Source: Acidobacteriota bacterium (GTDB lineage: Bacteria; Acidobacteriota; Terriglobia; Bryobacterales; Bryobacteraceae). Taken from it: a stretch of DNA of 64,000 nt. Location: the NCBI GenBank assembly GCA_026394055.1, contig JAPKYZ010000026.1:62001-126000 (forward strand), given 5' to 3'. Positions within the stretch are counted from its first letter, which is position 1. Every line of letters begins with the position of its first letter. Of the stretch, positions 51,467 to 60,673 are shown one piece after another. The notes beneath the pieces are model-generated. The model was not told where the DNA came from. It made no database searches and worked only from the letters and a program-made list of their open reading frames with translations. Made by a program: the position numbers and the translations under genes.

Positions 51467-52288
51467 TTAGACCGCCAAGCGCGGATGCTGCACCAGCCAG
51501 TCGACCAGTGCCTCCTGGTTCCACTCCGCCCAGGAGCGCCGTTCGACTTTCTCAAAGATGCTCCGGATCAGCCGGTGCTGATCGTACACCGACTGCTCGG
51601 CATCAATCGTGACGAACTTGAAGATCCCCGCCAGCGCCTCGTATTCGGCAATCACGCGGGTGATGAAGGTGCGGTAGCTTTGCAGCGGGTTCTCGATCTG
51701 GGTGATGTCCTGCCCGGCTTCGTAGTAGCTGGGGTCGCGGTCGGCGGCGATGCGTTGGCTGGAGGTCTCGGGCGTCACGGAAAAATAGAAGACCAGATCG
51801 GGCCAGAACAGCGGCGAATAGACCTTCAGCAGCCAATCGAGCTCAAGCCCTCGCGCCGCATCACGGGCCAGCGCCGTGAACAGGTACCGGTCCGCCACCA
51901 CCGTGGTGCCATCCCACAAGGCCGGCAGAATCTCTGAATCCATGCGGTACCGGAAGTCCGAGGCATGCAGCAGACAGAACTCCTCCGCGCTCAGTGCGCG
52001 GACCTGCTTGCGGGCCTTGGTCACCGGCTTGATGAGGGCCGAGGAGTTCCACTTGGTGGTGGTCACCTGATGACCTTCACTGTGCAGCCATTGCTTGAAA
52101 AGCTTCCGCTGGGTGGTCTTGCCGGAGCCGTCGGGGCCTTCAAAAGCGATCAATAGGCCGCGGTGCTCCTCCCGCTTCCGGATCAGGCTGGCGATCTGCT
52201 TGCTAATCCGGCGGCGGCGTTCAAAGCCTGGGATAAGGGTCATTTGAGGAGTGTTCTCCGGAAGCTTGTCTGGCACCGTGGTTCGCAT
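51467..52288 (-). CDS. thymidylate kinase-like P-loop kinase
   Basis: A 273-residue kinase with an intact thymidylate kinase site. The P-loop is FEGPDGSGKTTQRKLF. The DRY motif is in VVADRYLFTALARDAARGL, and a LID-like region (AADRDPSYYEAGQDI) follows. It differs from the housekeeping tmk by a 45-residue basic N-terminal extension (residues IPGFERRRRISKQIASLIRKREEHRG). ATG 52288 gives the longest form; ATG 52243 is possible. The following gene is a degenerate relative, suggesting a heterodimer. The physiological substrate is unknown. Confidence 0.78.
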   Translation of the reverse strand: MRTTVPDKLPENTPQMTLIPGFERRRRISKQIASLIRKREEHRGLLIAFEGPDGSGKTTQRKLFKQWLHSEGHQVTTTKWNSSALIKPVTKARKQVRALSAEEFCLLHASDFRYRMDSEILPALWDGTTVVADRYLFTALARDAARGLELDWLLKVYSPLFWPDLVFYFSVTPETSSQRIAADRDPSYYEAGQDITQIENPLQSYRTFITRVIAEYEALAGIFKFVTIDAEQSVYDQHRLIRSIFEKVERRSWAEWNQEALVDWLVQHPRLAV

Positions 52289-52422
52289 TTCGACGTGCCA
52301 TGCACCGGCCGGGGGCCACAGACCATTTCAAAACAGTACTGGAAGTGAGCCGATCAACGCAAGGTCAATGGTGGCCATCCCGTTGGCGATGCTCGAACCT
52401 CGGCATGCTATAGTTCTCGGGC

Positions 52423-53319
52423 GTGAGCCCCTCTGAAAGGCTGATTCTGGCGCCCTCCCAGCGGCGGCCCGCCGTGCTGGAAGTGATCCGGTCCGCCCGC
52501 CACCGGCTGATTCTGTCGGTGTTCCGTTGTCAGGACTTCGCCATTCTTGATGAGATCGCCGATGCCCGCGCCCGCGGCGTTCGCGTCACCGCGCTGCTGA
52601 CCCCTTCGGCCAAGAACTGGGACAAGCGGCTGCAGGATCTGGGCATGCTGCTCCAATCCATGGGGGTTGAGATGACCCGCTATGCCGGCGAGCAGGCCAA
52701 GTATCACGCCAAATACATGGTGGCCGATGACGAGACGGCCCTGGTGGCCTCGCTGAACTTCACCCCGAAATGTTTTGACCGCACCTGCGATTTCATCCTC
52801 TCGACCACCGACCCTAGTGTCGTCACCGGCTTGACCGCTCTGTTTGACGCCGACCGCGCTCGCCCGCCACTGCCACTGCCGGACACCCTCGGCCCGCGGC
52901 TGCTGGTGGGGCCGGAGATGGCGCGCGACCGGTTCACCCAACTGATCGCCAGCGCACAGCGCCAGATCCGCATCATCGACCACCGGGTCCGGGACTCGCA
53001 GATCGTCCGCCTGCTACAAGAGCGGGAACGTGCAGGCGTCGAGGTGCAGATTCTGGGTCAGGGAGATCTGGCCGGCTTGACCTCGCACGGCAAGCTGCTG
53101 TTGATTGATGATCAGGTGGCCGTGTTCGGCAGTGCGTCGCTGGCCCGGCCTTCGCTGAACCAGCGCCGGGAAGTGGCGGTGACGGTGGCGGACCCCGCGC
53201 TGGTATGTCAATTGAGTGAATACTTTACGCAGCTGGCCAGCCGGACGCCGGGTGGCACGGAGACGGCTTCGGCAGCACGGGCCGCCGACGACCTGGAAGA
53301 AGATGAACCGGAACTCTAA
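52423..53319 (+). CDS. phospholipase D-like protein with two HKD motifs
   Basis: A 298-residue protein with two PLD half-domains. The first H-x-K-x4-D is HAKYMVAD with His95 and Lys97. The second is HGKLLLIDD with His222 and Lys224. It lacks a signal peptide. It may be a cardiolipin-synthase-like enzyme, a nuclease or a phosphatidyl transferase. The acidic tail (DLEEDEPEL) is unusual. It stands before a DUF4956-porin-CotH set with its own promoter between them. Confidence 0.82.
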   Translation: MSPSERLILAPSQRRPAVLEVIRSARHRLILSVFRCQDFAILDEIADARARGVRVTALLTPSAKNWDKRLQDLGMLLQSMGVEMTRYAGEQAKYHAKYMVADDETALVASLNFTPKCFDRTCDFILSTTDPSVVTGLTALFDADRARPPLPLPDTLGPRLLVGPEMARDRFTQLIASAQRQIRIIDHRVRDSQIVRLLQERERAGVEVQILGQGDLAGLTSHGKLLLIDDQVAVFGSASLARPSLNQRREVAVTVADPALVCQLSEYFTQLASRTPGGTETASAARAADDLEEDEPEL

Positions 53320-53338
53320 CCCGCGCTCGGGCAAAGCT

Positions 53339-53367
53339 TTGGAAAACAAAGGCAGTTCCGCTATAAT
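53339..53367 (+). promoter_or_regulatory. strong sigma-70 promoter for the DUF4956 operon
   Basis: TTGGAA at 53339-53344 and a perfect TATAAT at 53362-53367 with a 17-bp spacer lie 39 bp before the DUF4956 start. It is a near-consensus promoter in a GC-rich genome. Confidence 0.7.
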
Positions 53368-53405
53368 TCACTCCTAAACTGACCCCGAGGGAGACACACG
53401 TTCCG

Positions 53406-54203
53406 ATGAGTTTGCGTGAGCAGGAGCCGGACGAAAGCTGGCGATGGATGGCTGGGTTCTGCCTGGCTGGCGTGGCCGCGGTGCTGGGCGCGTTGCGCAT
53501 GCCGGACGTCCTGGCCGCCACCGGGGGGCCGGCGGGCATTCCGGGTATTGAGGAGCTGGCCCGCAGCCCGGTGACTCCGCTGATGCAGTTTCTGAAGCTG
53601 GTGCTGGCGACGTTGATCGGCCTGCTGGTCACCGCCGTCCACAAGCGCTACCACCGTGACCGGCCGCTGCCCCGCTCCCTGCAGCAGGCCCAAGTGCTGC
53701 TCTGCATCGCGGGCGCGCTGGTGATGATCATCATCGGCAACTCGACGGCGATCGCCTTTGGTGTCGCGGGAGCCGCGGGGATCGTGCGGTTCCGGACGCC
53801 TGTCGAAGACCCCAAGGACACCACGATCCTGTTCCTGCTGGTGGCCCTGGGCATGGCCAGCGGCGTCGGCCTGATGGAAGTGGCGGCCGGTGGAGCGGTG
53901 TTCCTCTGCCTGGTGATCGCCCTGCTGGACCGGATTGGCGAATCGGCCGGCCGCTCCCTGATCCTGACCGTGGTGGCGGCCGGGAAAGATTTTCCGAATG
54001 AACACGTGCAACGAATTCTGGGTTCAACAGTCGATTACTATGAGGTCCGTGAATTGATCCGCGGAAATGAGGCGACGGTCCGGTACAGCGTCATGCTGGC
54101 CGCCACGACAAAGCTTTCCTGGATCAACCAGCAGCTGATGGAAAATGGCGAAGCGGGATTGAAGTCCGTCTCCTGGCAGGACGCCGGAAAGAAAGCAAGC
54201 TAG
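53406..54203 (+). CDS. DUF4956 membrane protein
   Basis: A 265-residue membrane protein with four to five helices within residues 12-175. The stretch AIAFGVAGAAGIVRFRTPVEDPKDTTILFLLVALGMASGVG is the DUF4956 hallmark. A cytoplasmic C-terminal domain (VDYYEVRELIRGNEATVRYSVML) follows. In other genomes DUF4956 genes cluster with CotH kinases and VTC-type polyphosphate polymerases, which suggests a role in surface glycan or polyphosphate biology. It starts a four-gene cluster and abuts the porin gene. Confidence 0.8.
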   Translation: MSLREQEPDESWRWMAGFCLAGVAAVLGALRMPDVLAATGGPAGIPGIEELARSPVTPLMQFLKLVLATLIGLLVTAVHKRYHRDRPLPRSLQQAQVLLCIAGALVMIIIGNSTAIAFGVAGAAGIVRFRTPVEDPKDTTILFLLVALGMASGVGLMEVAAGGAVFLCLVIALLDRIGESAGRSLILTVVAAGKDFPNEHVQRILGSTVDYYEVRELIRGNEATVRYSVMLAATTKLSWINQQLMENGEAGLKSVSWQDAGKKAS

Positions 54204-55553
54204 ATGCGGCGGCCCGCCATGGCAGTCACCATACTGCTGCTCGCTTATGGCCTTCCGGCGGCAGCGCAAGACCCGCAGCCCGAGGCCGCGCCCACGAACG
54301 GGCTCACCGGGTTCAAGAAGCTGTTCGGCAACCCGCGCCTGGAGCTACGGCCCCGCCCGCGCGTGCGGCTGGGCGACTGGATTCGTCTGGACTTCCGGGC
54401 AAAGTTCATCCACGACTTCCGCACCTTCGACCCCGAAATCTCAGGCGACGAGGGCGACGTCAGTAATCTCCGCATGATGCGGGTGGGCGTGGAAGGGCGC
54501 ATCACGCCGCACTTTGAATTTGAGATCGACCGCGAGATCCGCAATGAAGTGGCCTCCGCGCTGCATATGCGGACCCGCGAAACCCGTGCCTTGTGGCGCG
54601 ACGTCTACGGCAACTTCCGGTACTGGCGCCGCTTCCAGATCCGGGCCGGGCAGTTCAAGATTCCTTTTGGTCTCGATGCCCAACAGGGTGCCGCCCATCG
54701 CGACTTCACCTTCCGCTCGCTGATCGGTGAGCGGCTGGCCCCCGGGCGCGATGTCGGCCTCATGGCCCATGCCCGTGTGCTGGACCGCCGCGTCCAATAC
54801 CAGGCCGGCATCTTTGTGCACGATGGCTGGAAGGCCCACCTGGCCGACGACAGCCGCAGCGGGGAGCGGACCATCGTGGGCCGCGTGGCGGTGACGCCCA
54901 TCCAGTTCTTCAAAGTGCCCGCGGCGCTGAAGCCGTTTCGCAACCTGGAGCTCGCGGTGGCGGTGGCGCAAAACCCGGTCACCGAAGGCCTCCGCAGCTT
55001 GCGCGGCCGCACCTGGGTGGATACGCACAACTACTTCCCCCGGATCAACGTGCGCGGCCAGCGGTGGCGCGTGGGCACGGAGCTGAGCTGGACCCAGGGG
55101 CCCTTCTCGCTGAGCGGCGAAGTGATCCGGGTGAGTGATCAGCGCCTAGGGCAGGGTCTTCGCGGACAAGATTTGCCGGACCTGATCGCCCGTGGCTGGT
55201 ATGGCGCGGGCACCTGGATCATCACCGGCGAGCAGAAGCAGAACGTGGTGAAGCCGCGCCGGGACTTCGGCACCGGCAAGGGACTTGGGGCGCTGGAGAT
55301 CGCCAGCCGCTATGAGCAGATCCGCTTCGGATCAGCCGAGCACCCGGGCTTGCCCTCGCGCAGCAGCCGGGCGGCCAACATCTATTCAGAAAGCGAACGA
55401 GTGGCGACCTTTGGGGTGAACTGGTATCTCAACCGCCACATGCGGATCCAATACAACTGGATCCGCGAAGTTATCGAGGATAAGCGCAATGCCCCGATTC
55501 CCGGAATCGGCACGTACTGGAGCAAGTACGCCCGCATGAGCTTTGTTCTGTAG
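54204..55553 (+). CDS. phosphate-selective porin O/P family outer-membrane porin
   Basis: A 449-residue outer-membrane beta-barrel. A signal peptide ends at AYGLPAAAQ. It includes RVGVEGRITPHFEFEIDREIRN and a barrel of paired strands with FQIRAGQFKIPFGLDAQQ, which is the porin O/P signature. It ends at an aromatic-rich final strand ISRYEQIR...ARMSFVL. Members import phosphate or pyrophosphate. Its start codon follows the DUF4956 stop directly. Confidence 0.82.
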   Translation: MRRPAMAVTILLLAYGLPAAAQDPQPEAAPTNGLTGFKKLFGNPRLELRPRPRVRLGDWIRLDFRAKFIHDFRTFDPEISGDEGDVSNLRMMRVGVEGRITPHFEFEIDREIRNEVASALHMRTRETRALWRDVYGNFRYWRRFQIRAGQFKIPFGLDAQQGAAHRDFTFRSLIGERLAPGRDVGLMAHARVLDRRVQYQAGIFVHDGWKAHLADDSRSGERTIVGRVAVTPIQFFKVPAALKPFRNLELAVAVAQNPVTEGLRSLRGRTWVDTHNYFPRINVRGQRWRVGTELSWTQGPFSLSGEVIRVSDQRLGQGLRGQDLPDLIARGWYGAGTWIITGEQKQNVVKPRRDFGTGKGLGALEIASRYEQIRFGSAEHPGLPSRSSRAANIYSESERVATFGVNWYLNRHMRIQYNWIREVIEDKRNAPIPGIGTYWSKYARMSFVL

Positions 55554-55576
55554 CCCGAAAAGGAAGGGAGATTGCC

Positions 55577-57247
55577 GTGTTACGCAAGCATCTCATCACC
55601 GTCCCCTGTCGCATGGCCGCGCTCCTGCTGCTGGCCGCTGGCGCGCTGCCCGCGCAAGTGCCCGCGGGGCTGACGCTCGACGACTTTTTTGATTCGGCCA
55701 AGATTCAGGAGCTGCGCTTCGACATCCGGCCGTCTGACTGGGCCCAGTTGAAGGCCAACTACCTGGACAACACCTACTATCCGGTGGACTTCCATTGGAT
55801 CGTCAACGGCAAAGATGTGGCGCTCACCGACGTCGCCATCCGGTCCCGCGGCCGCGGCAGCCGCAGCCCTATCAAGCCAAATCTCCGTATCGACTTCAAC
55901 CGTTTCGACCCTGACCAGGAGTTCCTGGGCATCACTTCAGCCGTCCTCAAGGCCAATAACCAGGACGCCTCCATGCTGAAGGAGCGGTCGGTGTTCCGGC
56001 TCTTTCACCGCCTGGGGTTGCCCGCCTCCCGGCAAGCACCGTGCCGCGTCTACATCAACAACGAATACCTCGGACTGTTTCTGCTGACTGAGGAAATCCG
56101 GTCGCAATACACCAAGCACTACTTGGGCGAAGGCAGCGGGGATCTCTATAAGTACGATCCATTCCCCGTCTATCACTTTGAATGGCGCCCCACCTGCGCC
56201 AAGGCGGATGAAGTCGCCTGCAGCACTGATCCAGTCCGCTGGGCCCCGGCGCCGATGAACCCAGAGGAGAACAAGGCTACCTACGACATCGTCCCGCTCA
56301 TCAACTTCATCCGGACTATCAATGAGGCCAGCGACGCCGACTTCCCAGCCGCCGTAGAGAAAGTGATCGACCCGAAGCTGTTCCTGAATCACATCGCGTT
56401 TGAGAACTACGTCGCCGATTACGACTCCATCCTGGGCGACGTCTTCGGGATGAACAATTTCTTTATCTACCGCTACAAGGACGGTACATACGAGTTCCTC
56501 CTGTGGGACAAAGATGCCTCCTACGATTACGCCAAGCGGGACATTTTCCAGAACCGTGATCAGAACGTTCTCTCGCGGCGCCTAATGGCCATCCCGCAGC
56601 GCAAGGCCGAGTATCTGGATGCCATGTACAAAGCCGTGGTGCTGGCCGGCGGCGCGGGCGGGTGGCTGGAATGGCTCAATCGCCAGAACTACAGCCAGAT
56701 CAAGGAAGCGGTCTACGCCGACACAAACAAGCAGTACTCGGATTTTGGTGTGGAGAAGCCCAGCACCAACGAAGTGTTTGAGGCCCAGGTGGTCACCAAC
56801 CAAACCTTTGTGACCGAGCGGGCGGCGTTTGTCTGGTCAGCATTGGCCGAGGCAGGCTTTGCCCCTTCCACCGCCGTCACCCTGGCGGAGCGCGTGGTCA
56901 ACGAAGCGCAGGAAGCGGTGACTTCGATCTCGCCCGGCGCGGTGATCGAGTTGACCGGCTCCGGCTTTGGCGAACAATCCCTGGAAGCCTCGGCCGACAA
57001 GCCAGTAACGAAACTGGGCACGGTATCGGTGATCGTCAACGGCTTTGAGGCGCAGGTGTTAACCGCGGCGCCGGATCGGATCCGGATCAAAGTGCCGGCT
57101 GAACTGGGTGCGGGTTCGGGAACCGCGCCCATCACGGTGGTGGTGGCCGGACCCACGAATGCGCGGGGGACTCGCGCCGGGTCGCCCATCAATTCGACAT
57201 TTAGCAATACCATTAAGGTAGCGGTCGTAATTCCCCCGGCGGCGTAA
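55577..57247 (+). CDS. CotH-type protein kinase with a C-terminal Ig-like domain
   Basis: A 556-residue secreted protein. After the signal peptide (ending ALPAQ) comes a CotH kinase domain (about 40-390) with LKANNQDASMLKERSVFRLFHRLGLPASR, VYINNEYLGLFLLTEEI, and the catalytic-Asp region YEFLLWDKDASYDYAKRD. The C-terminal part is an IPT/TIG-like module (PGAVIELTGSGFGEQSLE, VIVNGFEAQVLTAAPDRIRIKVPAEL). It may phosphorylate exported proteins or bind the cell surface. The start is ATG or GTG near 55577. It lies 23 bp after the porin gene. Confidence 0.83.
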   Translation: MLRKHLITVPCRMAALLLLAAGALPAQVPAGLTLDDFFDSAKIQELRFDIRPSDWAQLKANYLDNTYYPVDFHWIVNGKDVALTDVAIRSRGRGSRSPIKPNLRIDFNRFDPDQEFLGITSAVLKANNQDASMLKERSVFRLFHRLGLPASRQAPCRVYINNEYLGLFLLTEEIRSQYTKHYLGEGSGDLYKYDPFPVYHFEWRPTCAKADEVACSTDPVRWAPAPMNPEENKATYDIVPLINFIRTINEASDADFPAAVEKVIDPKLFLNHIAFENYVADYDSILGDVFGMNNFFIYRYKDGTYEFLLWDKDASYDYAKRDIFQNRDQNVLSRRLMAIPQRKAEYLDAMYKAVVLAGGAGGWLEWLNRQNYSQIKEAVYADTNKQYSDFGVEKPSTNEVFEAQVVTNQTFVTERAAFVWSALAEAGFAPSTAVTLAERVVNEAQEAVTSISPGAVIELTGSGFGEQSLEASADKPVTKLGTVSVIVNGFEAQVLTAAPDRIRIKVPAELGAGSGTAPITVVVAGPTNARGTRAGSPINSTFSNTIKVAVVIPPAA

Positions 57248-57296
57248 GAATCAGACGTCTTCTCCCGTGAAGGCGATGGAGTTGAGCAAGCAGTAA

Positions 57297-59252
57297 TTGG
57301 AAGCAGAGCCGAGCAATCCTGGCAGTTTGGCGCGCCGCTATTGGCCCGCGTCCCTGACAGGATGGGTGCGCTCGGCTACCGGCTTGACCAAAAGCTCTCA
57401 GCTCGACCGGCGCGGTTTTGTTGGCCTGCTGGTCGGCGGACACTTGGCGGCCTCCGCGTTGCGGGCCGCCGTCACGCTGATCCATCGCCCCTACCTGCAA
57501 AATGTGCGGGCCGACGGAGCCACGGTGCTCTGGGCGACGCGCGAGAATCTGGAGGCGTCGGTCACCTACTCCGCCGATGGCGCAGACCCCGTGACCGTGC
57601 CCGTGCGGGCCCGCAGCCTAAGCCCCGACCAAACCGGCGTCCCGTTCACCTTCTATCAATACCGGGCCGAACTGCCCGGCTTGGCCCCGGGCAAGGAATA
57701 CTCGTATCGCGTCACCGTCGGCAGCGACGTGATCACCAGCGAATCGCGCCATCGCTTCAAGACCCCCACCCCGGGCCGCTTCAGCTTTCTGGCTTTAGGC
57801 GACAGTGGCGATGGCAGCGCTCCGCAACAGCTGCTGGCCCAGCGGATGGCTGAGGAGCGGCCCGATCTTGCGTTGCACGTCGGCGACATCGCCTACGAGG
57901 ACGCCACCTTTGAGCAGTTCCAGGCCTACTACTTTGAGTATTACGCCAGCCTGATGGCGCGGGTGCCGTTCTTCACCGCGCCCGGCAATCATGAGTACTT
58001 TACGCCGCGCGCTGCTCCTTATCTAGCGCTGATCACGGCACCCGCGGGCGAAGTACCGGCGGTGGATCAAGGGCGCTACTATTCGTTCGATTGGGGCGAT
58101 GCCCACTTTGTCTCGCTGGACTCAAACCTGCTGGACAACGCCGCCGCCTCGCAGCGGATGCTCACCTGGCTGGAGGCGGACCTGCAGGCCACCACCGCGC
58201 GTTGGCGCATCGCCTTCTTCCATCACCTGCCCTACCCGCTGACACACCACGTGCGGGACCCGCTGTGCCGGGCCGCGCGCGAGATGTTTCTGCCCATCCT
58301 GGAACGCTACGGCGTCCAACTGGTGTTGACCGGTCACGAACACTCGTATCAACGCTCCAAGCTGGTGCGCGCCAATGAGGTGGTGGCCACCGGGCCCGGT
58401 ACGCTGCACGTGGTCACCGGCGGCGGCGGCGCCCGGCTGAACTTGGTCGCCCCGCACGATTTGGTGGCCAAGTCCGTCTCGGCCTTTCACTATCTGCGCG
58501 TGGAGGTCACCAACGCCACTCTCACCGTGCGGGCCATCGGAACGGATGGCAAAGAGATCGACCGGGCAATGCTGGCCAATCCGGTGCTCTCATCCGAGCG
58601 CGCCTTCGTCAACGCCGCCTCCTTCAGCAGCGCGGTGGCGCCGGGCTCATTGGTCACCATCTTTGGCGAAGGCTTGGCCAACGACACGGCCACCGCCCAA
58701 GTGACGCCGCTACCCAGGGATTTGTCAGGAACAACGGTGACGCTGAATGACGTGGCCGTGCCGCTGGTCTATGTGTCGCCGGGGCAGATCAATGCGCAGG
58801 TGCCCGCGGGAATCACCGGCGCTTCCGTGCTCCGCATCACCACCGCCAGTGGCGAAGCCAGCCTGAAGGTGGAGATCTCTGAAACGGCCCCGGCCATTTT
58901 TGCCTCCGGCGTGCGCCGTACCAATGGCACGATCATCGACGCCGCCAACCCGGCCCGCGCGGGCGAGACGCTGCTGATCTATCTGACTGGGTTGGGCCGC
59001 GTCGATGCTGAACTGGCGTCTGGCGCCCCAGCTCCGGCCGCGCCCCCGTTGCGGGCCTTGAGCCCGGTGGACGTTCGCTTCGCCGACACTGCTGTGACGC
59101 CCACCTTTGCGGGCCTGGCGCCGGGCTTGGTGGGGGTCTACCAAGTGATCGTGGATGTCCCGCCCAACCTGCCGGAAGGCACCCACGCCCTCCGCATCGT
59201 CGCCGGTGGAGCGTCCAGCACGCCCGTCAGTTTGCCGGTTCGTGCCCGCTAA
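57297..59252 (+). CDS. purple-acid-phosphatase-like metallophosphoesterase with C-terminal surface module
   Basis: A secreted phosphoesterase. A twin-arginine-like signal (LDRRGFVGLLVGGHLAASAL) sits near residues 36-55. A fibronectin-like domain follows. The metal ligands are LALGDSGDGS, LHVGDIAYED, PGNHEYF, FFHHLP and TGHEHSY. The last 200 residues start FVNAASFSSAVAPGSLVTIFGEG and form the surface module typical of Solibacter-like acidobacteria (TIGR03437 type). The start is uncertain: TTG 57297, GTG 57366 and TTG 57384 are possible. It probably releases phosphate outside the cell. Confidence 0.83.
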   Translation: MEAEPSNPGSLARRYWPASLTGWVRSATGLTKSSQLDRRGFVGLLVGGHLAASALRAAVTLIHRPYLQNVRADGATVLWATRENLEASVTYSADGADPVTVPVRARSLSPDQTGVPFTFYQYRAELPGLAPGKEYSYRVTVGSDVITSESRHRFKTPTPGRFSFLALGDSGDGSAPQQLLAQRMAEERPDLALHVGDIAYEDATFEQFQAYYFEYYASLMARVPFFTAPGNHEYFTPRAAPYLALITAPAGEVPAVDQGRYYSFDWGDAHFVSLDSNLLDNAAASQRMLTWLEADLQATTARWRIAFFHHLPYPLTHHVRDPLCRAAREMFLPILERYGVQLVLTGHEHSYQRSKLVRANEVVATGPGTLHVVTGGGGARLNLVAPHDLVAKSVSAFHYLRVEVTNATLTVRAIGTDGKEIDRAMLANPVLSSERAFVNAASFSSAVAPGSLVTIFGEGLANDTATAQVTPLPRDLSGTTVTLNDVAVPLVYVSPGQINAQVPAGITGASVLRITTASGEASLKVEISETAPAIFASGVRRTNGTIIDAANPARAGETLLIYLTGLGRVDAELASGAPAPAAPPLRALSPVDVRFADTAVTPTFAGLAPGLVGVYQVIVDVPPNLPEGTHALRIVAGGASSTPVSLPVRAR

Positions 59253-59282
59253 AAACGGGCCGTCCATCAGTGCCGTGCTTTA

Positions 59283-60650
59283 ATGCAATGCAAGGGAGCA
59301 TTCGCATTGTCAGGCAAAACTCGGCTCAATCGCCGCGCATTCGTTCACCGCACCAGCATGGCCGCCTTGGCCAGCACACCAGGAGTGCTGCTTTCCGCCG
59401 ATGGCGCGGGAAAGGCGTTTGATTTCGATACCCCCTATAGCCGCGTCGGCACCGACAGCATCAAGTGGGACGCGCAGCTTCGCACGTTCGGCAAAGATTC
59501 GATCGTGGCCGGCATGGGGATTTCTGACACCGACTTCCGCACTGCGCCCGTGATCACGCAGGCCTTGAACGCCCGGATGAAGCACGAGAACTGGGGCTAT
59601 CTGGACATGCCCCGCTCCTTCACTTCGACCATCATCAGCTGGAACAAGCGGCGCTATGGCATCGAGATTCACCCGGACCGTCTGCTGCTCTCGACCGGCG
59701 TGCATCCCAGCATCGTCAGCGCGCTGCGCGCCTTCTCGCCGCGCGGCAGCAAGGTGCTGATGATGACACCCTGCTACGACGGCTTCTTTGGCGACATCTC
59801 GGCCGCCGGCTGCGTGGTGGAGCAGAGCCCCATGAAGCTGGCGGATGGCCGCTATCAGCTGGACCTGGAAGAACTGGAGCGACACATCAGCGCCGACACC
59901 AAATCGCTGATCCTGTGCAACCCCAACAACCCCACCGGCAACGTCTGGACCGCCGCCGAGCTCACCGCCGTGGGTGAACTCTGCACCCGCCGGGGCGTCG
60001 TCGTGCTGGTGGACGAGATCCACTGCGACTTCGTCACGCCGGGCCACAAGTACACGCCCTACTGCCTGCTGAATAATCGCGAAGTGGTGATGAACAGCGT
60101 CACCTTCAAGTCCGCCAGCAAGGCCTTCAGCTTGTCGGCGATGAAGTGCGGCTGGATGTATTCCGACAATGCCGACTACCTGGCCCGCATCGCCGCCACC
60201 GGCCACAGCGGCGACATCAACACATTGGGCATCGTCGCCACGCAGGCCGCCTACACGGGCGGCGAACCGTGGCTGGCCGAACTGGTGGCCTACGTCGACG
60301 GCAACCACACACTGGCCGAAAAGTTCTTCCGCGAAAAGGCGCCGCTGATCCGCTACGTGAAAGCACAAGGCACGTATCTGGCGTGGCTCGATGTCAGCCC
60401 TCTGATTGCCAAGCTCGGCGCAGTCGAGAAAGCCGCAGAGGCCACTCGTAAGCGCCCCGCTTCTGCCCGCCCCATCACGCCCACGATGCTGGTGCAGAAC
60501 TATCTGGTGAAGGAAGCCAAGGTCCAAATCAACCCCGGCAGCGCCTATGGCCTGGGCGGCGAGACCCGCATGCGCATGAACCTCGCCACCTCTCGCAAAA
60601 CGCTGGCGCTAGCGCTGAACAATATCGCGGGAGCGCTCGGGCGGCTGTAG
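59283..60650 (+). CDS. Tat-signal class I/II aminotransferase (MalY/PatB-like)
   Basis: A 455-residue PLP enzyme. The N-terminus carries a twin-arginine-like signal (RLNRRAFVHRTSMAALASTPGV, residues 14-35). The PLP fold shows NPNNPTGNVW, the Asp-containing VDEIHCDF, and the PLP-lysine motif SASKAFSLSAMKCGWM. The MalY/PatB subgroup includes cystathionine beta-lyases. Why such an enzyme should be exported is unclear; Tat export would allow PLP loading in the cytoplasm. No obvious regulator is nearby. Confidence 0.83.
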   Translation: MQCKGAFALSGKTRLNRRAFVHRTSMAALASTPGVLLSADGAGKAFDFDTPYSRVGTDSIKWDAQLRTFGKDSIVAGMGISDTDFRTAPVITQALNARMKHENWGYLDMPRSFTSTIISWNKRRYGIEIHPDRLLLSTGVHPSIVSALRAFSPRGSKVLMMTPCYDGFFGDISAAGCVVEQSPMKLADGRYQLDLEELERHISADTKSLILCNPNNPTGNVWTAAELTAVGELCTRRGVVVLVDEIHCDFVTPGHKYTPYCLLNNREVVMNSVTFKSASKAFSLSAMKCGWMYSDNADYLARIAATGHSGDINTLGIVATQAAYTGGEPWLAELVAYVDGNHTLAEKFFREKAPLIRYVKAQGTYLAWLDVSPLIAKLGAVEKAAEATRKRPASARPITPTMLVQNYLVKEAKVQINPGSAYGLGGETRMRMNLATSRKTLALALNNIAGALGRL

Positions 60651-60673
60651 GCGGAGAGCAGCCCGCGTCCGCG

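Noticed and set aside
59310-60527. 405-codon open frame on the minus strand
   Set aside because: It is antisense to the PLP enzyme, which has the lysine motif and all fold signatures.
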